From: CAZUGO01 sp964619935 | GTDB taxonomy: Bacteria > Planctomycetota > Phycisphaerae > UBA1845 > CAIVHJ01 | Reading direction: 5' to 3' | NCBI GenBank assembly: GCA_964619935.1 | Contig: CAZUGO010000079.1 | Location: forward strand, 62,001 to 126,000 | DNA: 64,000 bases | Shown: in pieces, positions 17,154 to 27,000 of the stretch | How the letters are laid out: every line of letters starts with the position of its first letter | How positions within the stretch are numbered: the stretch's first letter is position 1 | The notes under the pieces: model-generated | Databases searched by the model: none | What the model saw: only the letters and a program-made list of their open reading frames with translations | Told to the model about the DNA's origin: nothing | Made by a program: the position numbers and the translations under genes

Positions 17154-18728
17154 TCAGCGCGTCGCCGCGGGTGTTGCGGTGCGGTAGCGGACCAGAACGT
17201 CAGGACAATGATTCGACAGATGTTCGGTCAACGTATCGGACCCGCCCCAGATCGGGAACAGTTGCCCGAAGCGGCTGAAGGTGTCGTACAAGATGAACTG
17301 AGCAGCCTTGGCTTGTTCATGGGCGCTGCTGAACACGATTTGCAACGGGAACGCCAGGTTGCCAACCACCGGCAGCATCCCGACGATCAGGGCGATCCAC
17401 GGGCGCTCGCGGCCGCGGCGGGTGTTCTGCACGATACGCCACAAGGTGTACAAGGTGCGCGCGACGGCCCCGCCGGTGGCGACCAGGATCATCCAGACGG
17501 TCAGGTTGATGACCCCGAAAGCAGTCAAAGTGAGCCCCACCCACCACTGCAGGGTCTTGACCAGCGGCTTGATGGCGACGTGCACTCCGAAATCGGTCAG
17601 ATACGAGCTGGCCCCCTGGGCTTCCAGGTCGTCCTGCAACACGGCCGCTTCATTGTCCGACAGTTGGCGGCGCTGGCGCCAGGCGGCGATCCGGTGGCTG
17701 ACGTAGTTGCGGGCCAACTGGTCGCGATACTCCTGGGACGTCAGCATCAGCCAGCAGTTTTTCAGGATCCGCCTCACCTCCAGGGCCGCAACGGAGCGGA
17801 CCAGCCAGCGGGCGGCCGCCAGCACGGTGGCGCCGGCGGTCAGGGCGCAGGCCCAAGCCTCCCGGGCGTACCAGTGCAGCGGCCGGCCGTCATACCACGC
17901 GGCCTGGGCCTCGGTGATGTCGCCTTTGAGGCGGCGATAAGCGATGCTCCGGCGGTGCCGCGCCAGCGACTTCCAGCGGTGCTGTTGCTCGCCCAGCTCC
18001 TCGACGTCGGCGGCCAGTTGTTGCAGGACCTCGGGCGGATGCAGGCCGCTCAAGGCGCTGCGGTTGGTGTCCACGTAGTGCTTGAGCTTCGGAACATCGA
18101 CGTCGTCGAACAGCGGCGTGCGGTGTCGGATCGATTTGGGCAGGTAAAACCCCAGCAGGTCGAGCGGGTTGATCGGGATCAGTGCCGGCACGCCGGACTC
18201 CAGATCGATCCACACCCAGCCGGCCGCATCGCGCATGAAGTTGTTCAAGGCCACCGGATTGCCGCGGCCGGCCTGCCACACCAGGCCGTCGAAGCCGGAT
18301 TCGATCAGCCGCCGTTGCAGCGGCTTCATTAGGGCCCGCAGTTCGGACAACTCGCAGTCCTGGGGATCGCTGAACGGGTGGTGCAAGGCTGCGTGGCGGC
18401 CCTCGATCAACTCGCAGGTCATCTCGTTGGCCCGAAAGGTCGCATTCAGGGCGTGCCCGTAGGCCCGGGCCACCCGCAGCGTGGACCCGAACCACAACGG
18501 CAGCAGGGCCTCCATGATCTTGCGGCGGAGCACCGCCGAGCGAATGGCCGGCTCGCTCCAGACGTATGGATTGGGTGCGCCGAAAATGACATAGTGTACC
18601 AGCTTGGTGGCCCGGTCGCCCCCGAACACCTTGCGGGCGATCGGCCGACCGGCGGCATCGACGCTGCGCAGGACCACGCCGGAGCGGCCGCGGCCCAATT
18701 CACCAGTGTCGGGCTGCTTGCGGATCAT
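17154..18728 (-). CDS. membrane-anchored kinase-like protein of unknown function
   Basis: 524 aa. The N-terminus resembles a protein-kinase-fold nucleotide loop: GELGRGRSGVV around residues 9-19, then IARKVF with a candidate ATP-binding Lys. A stretch GNPVALNNFMRD followed by GWVWIDLESG resembles the catalytic-loop Asn and metal-binding acidic motif of atypical (LPS-kinase-like) kinases. A canonical HRD is not seen. The second half has hydrophobic segments near residues 295-320, 415-445 and 458-480, so it is probably membrane-bound with a cytoplasmic N-terminus. It is the last gene of the cassette, overlapping its upstream neighbour by 4 bases (ATGA). Function unknown; kinase-like is inferred from motifs only. 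Confidence 0.65.
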   Translation of the reverse strand: MIRKQPDTGELGRGRSGVVLRSVDAAGRPIARKVFGGDRATKLVHYVIFGAPNPYVWSEPAIRSAVLRRKIMEALLPLWFGSTLRVARAYGHALNATFRANEMTCELIEGRHAALHHPFSDPQDCELSELRALMKPLQRRLIESGFDGLVWQAGRGNPVALNNFMRDAAGWVWIDLESGVPALIPINPLDLLGFYLPKSIRHRTPLFDDVDVPKLKHYVDTNRSALSGLHPPEVLQQLAADVEELGEQQHRWKSLARHRRSIAYRRLKGDITEAQAAWYDGRPLHWYAREAWACALTAGATVLAAARWLVRSVAALEVRRILKNCWLMLTSQEYRDQLARNYVSHRIAAWRQRRQLSDNEAAVLQDDLEAQGASSYLTDFGVHVAIKPLVKTLQWWVGLTLTAFGVINLTVWMILVATGGAVARTLYTLWRIVQNTRRGRERPWIALIVGMLPVVGNLAFPLQIVFSSAHEQAKAAQFILYDTFSRFGQLFPIWGGSDTLTEHLSNHCPDVLVRYRTATPAATR

Positions 18729-19633
18729 TGGGAATCCTGGACCGCTCGCCGGTACAGCGGCGAAAGCGGATCACCCCGCTCGGCCTGCCGCTTGGCCAGG
18801 GCCACGGCGGTGATGCCGCCGCCGAGCAGCACGGCCAGCAGCACGACGACGGTCACCAGCGTCTTGCGGGTCAAGAACCGCGCCGCCGTTTGCAGGCGCC
18901 GGCTGCGCGGTTCGCTGAGATCCAGGGTGATGTCCAATACATAGAACGCGACCGCGCTGAGCAACAGCAGCGCGCCGAAGATCTCCAGCTCCTCTTCCAT
19001 AATCATGCCAATCTGGTAGAAGGTGCCGCGCGAGCCGGCATCGGCGATCATGGTGCCGCGGACGGCTTCCAGCAGGAATGCGGTGATCCAGCACAGCAGA
19101 CCGCTGATCGCGCACCACCAGCCTCCGCGGCTGGCTGCAAAGCGGTTGGCGAAGAACAAAACCATGAACCCGACGATCAGGATCAGGAGGATCACCCCGG
19201 GCAGTTGCCACTGGGTCAGGTACTTGAAGGTTTCGCCCTGTTCGTCGGAGAACTGTCGGATCTCTTTCCAGTAGAGGTTTTCGTGCAGGATGGTGATTTC
19301 GTCGAGCGACATCAGCAGCCCGATTCCCCCGACGCCGAGCCACAATTCCGGCAGTCGGAAGCAGTCGTGGCCGGCGTTGCGCTGGCGGCGCTCCTGGTAC
19401 CAGGCCACCAGGGCGGCGCACCCCAGCAGGAAGAAGACGCATCCCGAGAACCAGGTGGGCAGGTTGCGCTCCTTGTCGAGGTTGAACCACAGCCGGTTGC
19501 CGGTGTTCACCCGACCGTAGGCGTAGTGCAACACCCCCAGCAGCACGGCCAGACCCATCAGGGCCAGGAGATAGCGCAGCACGATCCGTCGGGTACTGCG
19601 GCAGACATCGGCCGCCGCCGGGTGGGCACTCAT
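18725..19633 (-). CDS. polytopic membrane protein of unknown function
   Basis: 302 aa with about seven hydrophobic segments, starting with IVLRYLLALMGLAVLLGVLH and ending with VTVVVLLAVLLGGGITAVAL. Between helices it carries conserved-looking acidic patches, LMSLDEITILHENLYW and GMIMEEELEIFGALLLL, which could line a polar site within the membrane. I do not recognise the family. It overlaps both neighbours by 4 bases (ATGA on each side), so it is the tightly coupled middle gene of the cassette and its product probably acts with the flanking gene products. Confidence 0.75.
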   Translation of the reverse strand: MSAHPAAADVCRSTRRIVLRYLLALMGLAVLLGVLHYAYGRVNTGNRLWFNLDKERNLPTWFSGCVFFLLGCAALVAWYQERRQRNAGHDCFRLPELWLGVGGIGLLMSLDEITILHENLYWKEIRQFSDEQGETFKYLTQWQLPGVILLILIVGFMVLFFANRFAASRGGWWCAISGLLCWITAFLLEAVRGTMIADAGSRGTFYQIGMIMEEELEIFGALLLLSAVAFYVLDITLDLSEPRSRRLQTAARFLTRKTLVTVVVLLAVLLGGGITAVALAKRQAERGDPLSPLYRRAVQDSQ

Positions 19634-22600
19634 GGGGTGACCTCCGCGGTAATCTTGACGATCCCGTCGGCCACCTCCGGAAACCAGCGCATGACCTTAG
19701 GGTCGTGTCCGGGAATGATGAAGAACGGTGAGGCCGCCCGGCGGTGCATCTGGCGGATGGTCCTCAAGTTGGCGGCGGCATCGACGGTGGTGCCGATGGG
19801 CAGGTGCCGGCGGTTGTTCTCATACAGGTACGTGGCATCGCCGGCCAGGATGACCAGGCCGTCGAGCGTTTCGACCTCGACGTATTGCGACCCGGGCGTG
19901 TGGGCCCCGCCGGCCACCAGGGTCACCCCGGGAACCAGCTCGTGGGTGCCGTCGACCTTGCGGAGACGCCCCTGGCGTTCAGCCGCCAGCAGGTGCTGAG
20001 CGTCGCGCCAGCGCATGCCGTTGGCGCTGGGGTCCTGGGCGCTGACCCGGGAGCGGGCATGGTCATATTCGGTCTCCTGGATCCACACGGTGGCCTTCTG
20101 GTAGGGCAACAGCCCGCCCATGTGGTCCCAGTGGGCGTGGGTCAGGATCACGTCGGTGATGTCGTCGGGCTCGATGCCCAGTTGAGCCAGGCGGCGCACC
20201 GGCGGCACATAGTTGGTGATGCCCCAGCGCTGGGTGGTCTCGCGGTCGTCAAAACCGGTGTCGACCAGGATGGTGCGGTCGTGCCCGCGAATCAGCCAGC
20301 ACATCCATTCAAAGGGCACCCGGTTCTTGCCGCGGCCCTGGATCAGCTTGTCTTCGGGAAACCGCGAGCGCCCATAGCTGATCGAATAAACCTCGAACGG
20401 ATTGAGCGTCTGCTCATCCGCTGTCCGCGGGACGGCCGACACCGGGATCCAGGGGCACACCACCAGGCCGATCATGGCCGCCACGGCCAGGGCGTTGGTC
20501 GGCAGCCGCCAGGCCCGCTGTTGCAGACCAATGATCACCAGGGCGGTCAGGGCGTAGAGCACCATGGAGGTGATGAAGGTCATGCCCAGGCCGAACACCG
20601 TCGAGATGTAAATGGCCAGCGGCACCACCACGGCGCTGCTGGCGGCATTGATGGCAAAGAGCATGGCCGCACCCGACGGCGAAAATCGCTCCTTGCCCAT
20701 CCGCAGGATCGACGGAAACGGGACGCCCATGAAGAACGCCAGCGGTGCGAACATGGCCGCCGCGAAGACGACCTTGACCGGCAGGGCCAGTCGCACCCCG
20801 TGTTCAAAGAGGGTCGGAGCGACCCACAGGTGAAAAGCCAGGATCGCGATGATCGCCGCCAATGACCCGTACAACCCGCGGTTGCCGAAGTGGCGGCTCC
20901 ACAAGCTGCCCAGCCCCGAGCCGAGCAGCAGGGTGCCCAGCACGGTGGCAAATCCGACCACCGGCGATCCCAGGAAGATCTCGACCTTCTGGATGGACAC
21001 CATCTCGACCATGAAGTAGGCCAGCCCGGTGAGCATCACCACCAGCGAGAAGGGCACCGCCGCGCGGACCTCGCCGCGATGACGCACCAGGAACATTCCG
21101 AAGAACGGCAGGAAGGGCACCAGCATCCACAGCGTGCGGCGGGTGGCGTCCTTGAACTCCCGGCGTTCGGGATGGATGTCGAACGGAAACGGCCGGTTGT
21201 CGGTGGTCAGCCGCAGGTTGTGGGCCCGCATGAAGGCCGGGGGCATCTCTCCGCGGAGCATGCGGCTGTAGGTGGTGGTGTAGCCTTCGCCCGGGACGTG
21301 CACGATGGTGTTGGTGGCGGTGCGGATCGGGCCCATGCGGTGGCCGACCCGCCTTTCGATGGCCCGGATGTTGTCGACGTCGCGAACCCATTGCTTGAGC
21401 CGCGCGATGTGCTGGGGCGTCAGGGGATTCTTGGCCATCAGGATCTGGATGTAATTGTTCGACCGGGTGCGCCACTGGAAGATGAAGAAATGGTTCTCCG
21501 GGTGAGTCACGCCGCGATCCACCAAGGCCTGCCGCAGGGTGTACAAGCCCTTCCAGATGGCCGGCTCGCGCTCCGGCAGGGCGTTGACCTCCTCGATGAT
21601 CAAGTGCCCACGGTCGGTCAGGTGATCGAGATAATCGTTGACCGCCTCGTAGGTGTGCAGATACTCCGGGCAAGGCGCCCGACCCTCGCGGCTGCCGCGG
21701 GCGAAATGGGCGTTCATCAGCGTGATGACGTCCCACTGGCGATCGGTCTGGGCCAGGTAGCTGCGGCCGTCGATGACCTCGACGTCGATGTCGCGGTAGC
21801 AATCGGCGTTGTACGGCACCAGCTCGTTCTGCATCAGGTCGACAATGACCGGGTTGATCTCGACCCCCCAGACCTTGTTGCCCAGAAACCGGGCGGTCTT
21901 GGTGATGGCGTCCCCGGAGACCCCGACGATCAGGATGTCCGGCGGTGTGTCGAACAAGGTGTGCGTCAACCGCGGATCGATCTGGTAGTGCTCGACCGGC
22001 GCATCGCGGATGGTGTCGATGGTCCGGCCGTTCTCGACGCTCTTGAGCACCGGGCTGCGGGGGGTCTGACGAACCACATCGTAACGACCCACGAACGAGG
22101 ATCGCGAGAAGTACACTTCGGCATCGGGGAAGCGGGCGCGCACCTTGGTGCGGACCACGTTCATCCAGTCTTCAGACAGGTTCAGCCACCCGGTCGTCAC
22201 CAGCAGGGCGGCGCCCAGCAGGGCCACCCCGGTCAGCGGCAGCCGCACCTTCCAGCGGCGGTCGCGATACACAAAACACAACGCGACCAGCAGAGCCAGC
22301 GCCGCCAGGAACAACAGGCTGCCCTCTTCACGGAAGTGGGACAGCCCGAAGCTGACCAGCAGGGCGCCCAGGCCGGCCCCCAGCAGGTCGATGCAGTACA
22401 CCAGGTGGGTGTCGGACTCCACCAAAGCCACGGTAATCACGGTGCTGCCCAGCACGAACGGAAGGGTCAGGATGATCGACGCCAGCAGTTGGGTCTGCGC
22501 GTTCATCAGCACCACCACCGTGCCGAAGGACAGCAGGATGGCCACCGGCAGCAGCAGGCTGGCGATGATCATGGTCTGGCGCGGGGCGCGGCGGGCCCTG

Positions 22601-23439
22601 AAGAAGCCGATCAAGCCGCCGATCGAGATGCCCAGCAATGCGATGGAAATGACCGAGTTGGCATCCAGGTAGTCGCCGAAAATGGTCAGCATCTGGAACA
22701 GCACGATCTGCAGAAAAATGATAATGAAGGTGGTGCCCGCGATGCCGATCATCCCCACCAGGGTGGGGCGGCCGCCGGGGGGCGCCGTCAGCGGTTCGGC
22801 AAGCAGCGGCTGGATCGGTTGGGAGGCCCCGGCGTACTCGCCGACGGCCATCAGCAGCAGCGTGCCACCGGCCAGGTACAGCACGCCGTGGAGACACACC
22901 GCGTACGGCGTCACCGAGTCCAATAGCAGGTCGGGCCCGATGAAGCAGATGTACAGCACACGCTCGGCCCCCCAGGTCGCCAGCCAGGCCACCGCGAGCA
23001 CGCGGCCGGCCCGCAGGCCGCGCAGCCGATTCAGCAGGAATGATCCGAACAGCACCAGGCCCATGACCACCAGCGTGATCATCATGATGCGGCCGTAGAG
23101 GTCCGAATCGCCCGAGCCGAAAAACTTGAAGAGCAATCGAATGCGGGTGATCTCGGCGAAGGACAGCGCCAGGCACAGCAGCGCGCCCATGGCCCAGGGC
23201 CAGGCGCTGCGGTCACCAGACAACCCGTCGCGGTGGCGTTCGCGGTGGAAGCAGTACACGGCCAGGATGGCCAACGCCACGTACTGCATGGCCGCCACCC
23301 ATGACGCCAGGGTCAACTCGTTTTCGAAATTGAAATACGAATCCCGGGACTGGCCCCAGGGCAGCACCGGCCAGGTCAGGTGGGCCACGCCCAGGAGGAC
23401 TTCCAACAACAGCAGCAGTATTCCCGCGAGTCTCAGCAT
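19630..23439 (-). CDS. giant membrane protein: spermidine-synthase-like domain fused to an intact metallo-beta-lactamase domain
   Basis: 1269 aa, colinear paralogue of the protein at 9648-13463. Layout: N-terminal membrane helices; spermidine-synthase/methyltransferase-like Rossmann domain (ILIVGVSGDAITK near residue 505, GVEINP loop, DVITLMNAHF); a second block of membrane helices; and a C-terminal metallo-beta-lactamase domain. The MBL metal site looks complete: HAHWDH at about residue 1101, HTPGSQ at about 1180, AGD at about 1200 and PGHDP at about 1245. This ligand order is like that of lactonase-type MBL hydrolases. ATG 23439 is chosen because the first helix follows at once; upstream in-frame codons look non-coding. 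First gene of a three-gene ATGA-coupled cassette. Substrate unknown; amine or lipid-linked chemistry would be speculation. Confidence 0.82.
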   Translation of the reverse strand: MLRLAGILLLLLEVLLGVAHLTWPVLPWGQSRDSYFNFENELTLASWVAAMQYVALAILAVYCFHRERHRDGLSGDRSAWPWAMGALLCLALSFAEITRIRLLFKFFGSGDSDLYGRIMMITLVVMGLVLFGSFLLNRLRGLRAGRVLAVAWLATWGAERVLYICFIGPDLLLDSVTPYAVCLHGVLYLAGGTLLLMAVGEYAGASQPIQPLLAEPLTAPPGGRPTLVGMIGIAGTTFIIIFLQIVLFQMLTIFGDYLDANSVISIALLGISIGGLIGFFRARRAPRQTMIIASLLLPVAILLSFGTVVVLMNAQTQLLASIILTLPFVLGSTVITVALVESDTHLVYCIDLLGAGLGALLVSFGLSHFREEGSLLFLAALALLVALCFVYRDRRWKVRLPLTGVALLGAALLVTTGWLNLSEDWMNVVRTKVRARFPDAEVYFSRSSFVGRYDVVRQTPRSPVLKSVENGRTIDTIRDAPVEHYQIDPRLTHTLFDTPPDILIVGVSGDAITKTARFLGNKVWGVEINPVIVDLMQNELVPYNADCYRDIDVEVIDGRSYLAQTDRQWDVITLMNAHFARGSREGRAPCPEYLHTYEAVNDYLDHLTDRGHLIIEEVNALPEREPAIWKGLYTLRQALVDRGVTHPENHFFIFQWRTRSNNYIQILMAKNPLTPQHIARLKQWVRDVDNIRAIERRVGHRMGPIRTATNTIVHVPGEGYTTTYSRMLRGEMPPAFMRAHNLRLTTDNRPFPFDIHPERREFKDATRRTLWMLVPFLPFFGMFLVRHRGEVRAAVPFSLVVMLTGLAYFMVEMVSIQKVEIFLGSPVVGFATVLGTLLLGSGLGSLWSRHFGNRGLYGSLAAIIAILAFHLWVAPTLFEHGVRLALPVKVVFAAAMFAPLAFFMGVPFPSILRMGKERFSPSGAAMLFAINAASSAVVVPLAIYISTVFGLGMTFITSMVLYALTALVIIGLQQRAWRLPTNALAVAAMIGLVVCPWIPVSAVPRTADEQTLNPFEVYSISYGRSRFPEDKLIQGRGKNRVPFEWMCWLIRGHDRTILVDTGFDDRETTQRWGITNYVPPVRRLAQLGIEPDDITDVILTHAHWDHMGGLLPYQKATVWIQETEYDHARSRVSAQDPSANGMRWRDAQHLLAAERQGRLRKVDGTHELVPGVTLVAGGAHTPGSQYVEVETLDGLVILAGDATYLYENNRRHLPIGTTVDAAANLRTIRQMHRRAASPFFIIPGHDPKVMRWFPEVADGIVKITAEVTP

Positions 23440-24043
23440 GAACGAATCCCAGAGCGCGCCGCGGCGGCGCTCATCGACCGGCCGAAGATTTTGCGGCCGC
23501 CCCACCGCGGTGGCGGTTTGCCGCAGATGGCGGATGGCTGGCGCTGCCCGCACCACCAGCTCATCCGGCGACCCGATTGAGGGCGACCACCGGCGTCGCG
23601 GCAAGAATCCGCAAGACGCATGCCGTGATCGCGGCTCGGCCTGCAGTACCGGCCGGTGCTGTCAGCCGGACAGACCCTTCCAACACCAGAAAAACGCGGT
23701 GATGTCGATAGAAGCGGATCGCCAGTCGGACAAGTATACACGGCCGCCGCGTGGGCGTCACCTGTTGCCCCACCCTCTCGTCTCTCGACAAGTCGCGCAT
23801 CTGACTTGTGTTAGGACAAGTCGCGGGCGCCCGCCGGCGGCGCCGCCGGCGGCGGAGGGTCCCATAACGGCGGCCCGGCCCGGGGCTGGCGGGACAGCAG
23901 CGTTGTACAAATTCCGGGGGGAGATGAAGGTGATGTTGATGCCACGGCCCGGCGCTGTACGATGACCCCTGCAAAACACGTTTGGACCGTGCCGGCAGGG
24001 GCCGCAGCGGCCGCCCGGCACCCTGAAATCGACGGGAGGCATC
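23440..24043. other. divergent intergenic control region
   Basis: Six hundred bases between the cassette (leftward) and the 1018-aa lipoprotein gene (rightward). It has open frames on both strands but no convincing protein. It holds two mutually exclusive small hairpins (23788-23822) and, just after them, a perfect GC-only palindrome of 22 bases at 23831-23852. Promoters for both directions should lie here; I could not pick a clear -35/-10 pair. Confidence 0.5.
23788..23822. promoter_or_regulatory. alternative hairpins (ACAAGTC / GACTTGT / ACAAGTC)
   Basis: Three 7-base arms are arranged so that the middle one (23803-23809, GACTTGT) can pair with either the left arm (23788-23794) or the right arm (23816-23822), with loops of 8 and 6 bases. 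The enclosing 11-mer GACAAGTCGCG is directly repeated at 23787 and 23815. It could be an attenuator-like switch or paired operator sites. Confidence 0.4.
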
Positions 24044-27000
24044 GTGAGTGACCGACGCACGCTGAGGTGTCGTGGATTGTGGACCGTGTGCCTGGTTGGG
24101 GCCCTGGCCCCGGCAGCCTGCAAGCCGCGGGCAGCCGTTCGGGATTCGCAGGTGTGGTTCGACGACATCGGCAGCTCTTTCGAGCTGCCCGAGGCCGACC
24201 TCGCCGCCCTGGTGGTCGCGGTGACCGAGGCCGTCTTCCGCGGTTCCGGTTCGGCAGAGATCCCCCCGGCGCTGCGCGCTGATGTCAGCCCGCGACTGGT
24301 GTTCATCTCGATCAGCGACGGTCGGAGTCCGGCCCGGGTGGTGCGCGGCAGCGGCCGCGGACTCGCCGCCGCCGCGAACGCCGCGGTGCAGCAGGCCCAG
24401 GCCCTGAGCGGCACGGTCAAACCCCAATGGCTGAAGCTGGATGTTGTGACCCGCGTGGAACCCCTGCGGCCCAGCGGGCTGGGCGACCCGGTGGACCTGG
24501 AGGTCACCCTCGACGGTCTGGCGTTCGATCGCGCCAGCCAGGTGGCCTTTCTGGCCGAGGAACTGGTCGGCCACCGACTGATCAGCTCCAAGAAGCGCTT
24601 GCGGAGCGCCAGCGTCGAGCAGTACCTGGGCAATGACCCGGCGCGCTTGGCGGCCTTCCGCAAGCTCCAGACCGAGGAGGCCGTCGAGGCCTACCGCTTT
24701 GGAGCGCGCAGTGTATTCAGCGACGGAACCCGGGTGGTGCCCATGTACCGCGGGCACGGCATGTACCCGCTGATCGCCCCCGCTGATCTGAAGGATTCAG
24801 CGGTTCGGGCCGGCGCCTACCTGGCCCAAGCGGTCGAATCCAACGGCCGGTTCAAGTATGAGTACCGGCCCGTCCGGGATGATACGACGGCGAGCTACAA
24901 TATTCTGCGGCACGCCGGAACCGCCTACTCGATGTTCGAACTCTATCAGCAGATTCCGTCGGAGCCCTTGCTGGAAGCAGCCAATCGAGCCATCGAGTAC
25001 CTGGTCAATCAGATCGAGCCGGCCCAGGCAGGCGATGCCACCGCCGCCTGCGTGGTCGAGGACGGCATGGTCAAACTGGGCGGCAACGCCCTCGCGATCA
25101 TCGCCCTGGTGGAGCAGTTCAAGGTCACCCAGAAGCGCGACCACCTGCCGCTGGCCCAACGGCTGGCCCGCTGGATGACCGATCAACAATTGGCCAACGG
25201 TCGCTTTCGGGTGCACAAGATGTCGTTCCCCGAAGGCGCCCCCCAGAATTTTCAATCGAGCTACTACCCCGGCGAAGCCATCCTGGCGCTGGTTCGGTTA
25301 CACGGAGTCGACGACGATCCCGCCTGGCTGGACGCCGCCGAACGGGCGGCGCTGTACTTGATCCAAGGCCGCGATGCCGGCCGCCCGATCCAGTCGTTGC
25401 CCCATGACCACTGGCTGTTGTACGGGCTCAACGAAGTCCACCGCCGCCGCCAAAACCCGGTGCTGCTCGAGCACGCCCGCAAGATCACCCAGGCCATCGT
25501 CAAGGGCCAGCGGCAAGACCCGCCGTTCGTCGACTGGCTGGGCAGCTACTACAACCCGCCGCGGTCCACGCCGACCGCCATTCGCACCGAAGGCCTGTGT
25601 GCCGCCTACCAGATGTTCCGCGATTTCGGGCAGCCAGCCGATGCCGCAGCCGCGCTGCACGCCATTCGATTGGGCATCGGCTTTCAGTTGCAGACCGAGA
25701 TCCGGCCGGAGTCGGCCATGTATCTGCGCAACCCACAACGGGCCCTGGGCGGGTACCGCGAAAGTCTGACCGGCCACGACGTCCGGATCGATTATGTTCA
25801 GCACAACATCTCAGCGCTGCTCAACGCGCACCGCTTGCTGGCCGACAGCCCGGCGTTTGTCTACCAGGCCGTGGTTCGCGACCTGGAGCTGGCGGACTTC
25901 GGGCCGTGGATCAAGGATCACCTGGCCGGGCTGAAGTGGCCGGAACGGCGCCGCGAACGCCCGTCCCTCAAGCGCGATATCCTGGAGCGTTCCCTGGCCC
26001 TCGGCCGGCAGTTCTTGCTCAAGAACCAGAAACCCGAAGGCAACTTCAATTACCAATACAATTTCATCCAACGGAGCTTCGACCCCAGCGACAGCCAGGT
26101 CCGCCAGGCCGGGACCTTGTGGTCGATCGCCTTGCTGTATCACTACGAACAGACACCCGACGTCCAGGAGGCCCTGGATCGGGGGCTGCAGTTCTTCTTC
26201 GAACACACCGCCCCCGGGTCGGTCCCCGGTTCGCTGCGCGTGGCCTATCCCGGAGACGGCAACTGCGACACCGGCACGGTGGCGCTGGTGTCGCTGGCGA
26301 TCATCGAGTATCTGCGCACCGCCCAAGCCGGGCGGGTGGCCCTGAGCCCCGAATACCTGGGGCAACTGAATCACCACCTGGACGGCTACCTGGCGCATCT
26401 CAAGTTCATGCGGTTGGATGACAAGCACTTCGCCCGAACCTACCATGCCCTGGGCGACCGCCGCTCACTGGATTCCAGCCCCTACTTCGACGGCGAGACC
26501 TTGCTGTGCCTGTGCAAGGCGGCCAAGTACCTGGACCGCACCGATCTGATCCCGCTGATCGAGGAGACCGCCCCGGTGTTGGCCAAGGCCTACACTCATG
26601 ACGCCTGGCGGACCGACAAGGACTCCGATCAGACCAAGGGCTTTTTCCAATGGAGCTGCATGGCCTTCTGGGAATACCAGGACGCCGGTTGGGCCCAGGC
26701 GGAGATGTTCGGCGACACACTGCTCAGCTTGTCGTGGTGGATGATCGTCACCCACCGGACCCTGGGGCGCTCGCGGAACACGGCCTATGCCTACGAAGGC
26801 ATCATCCATGCCTACCTGCTGGCCCAGGCCCGCAATGACAAGGCCGCCATCGCCACCTTGGAGGACACCATCGATCGCGGGTTATTCAAGCTGACCAGTT
26901 GGCAGGTCGGCGGGCCGCTGCAATCTGAGAACTCGTTCTTGACGGCGAATCCCACCGACGATCCGCTGGCCGTCGGGGGCGTCATGAATCACAGTCGGGA

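Noticed and set aside
23561..24757. Long reverse-strand open frame crossing the divergent region into the 1018-aa gene
   Set aside because: It lies antisense to a well-supported coding region and lacks any domain.
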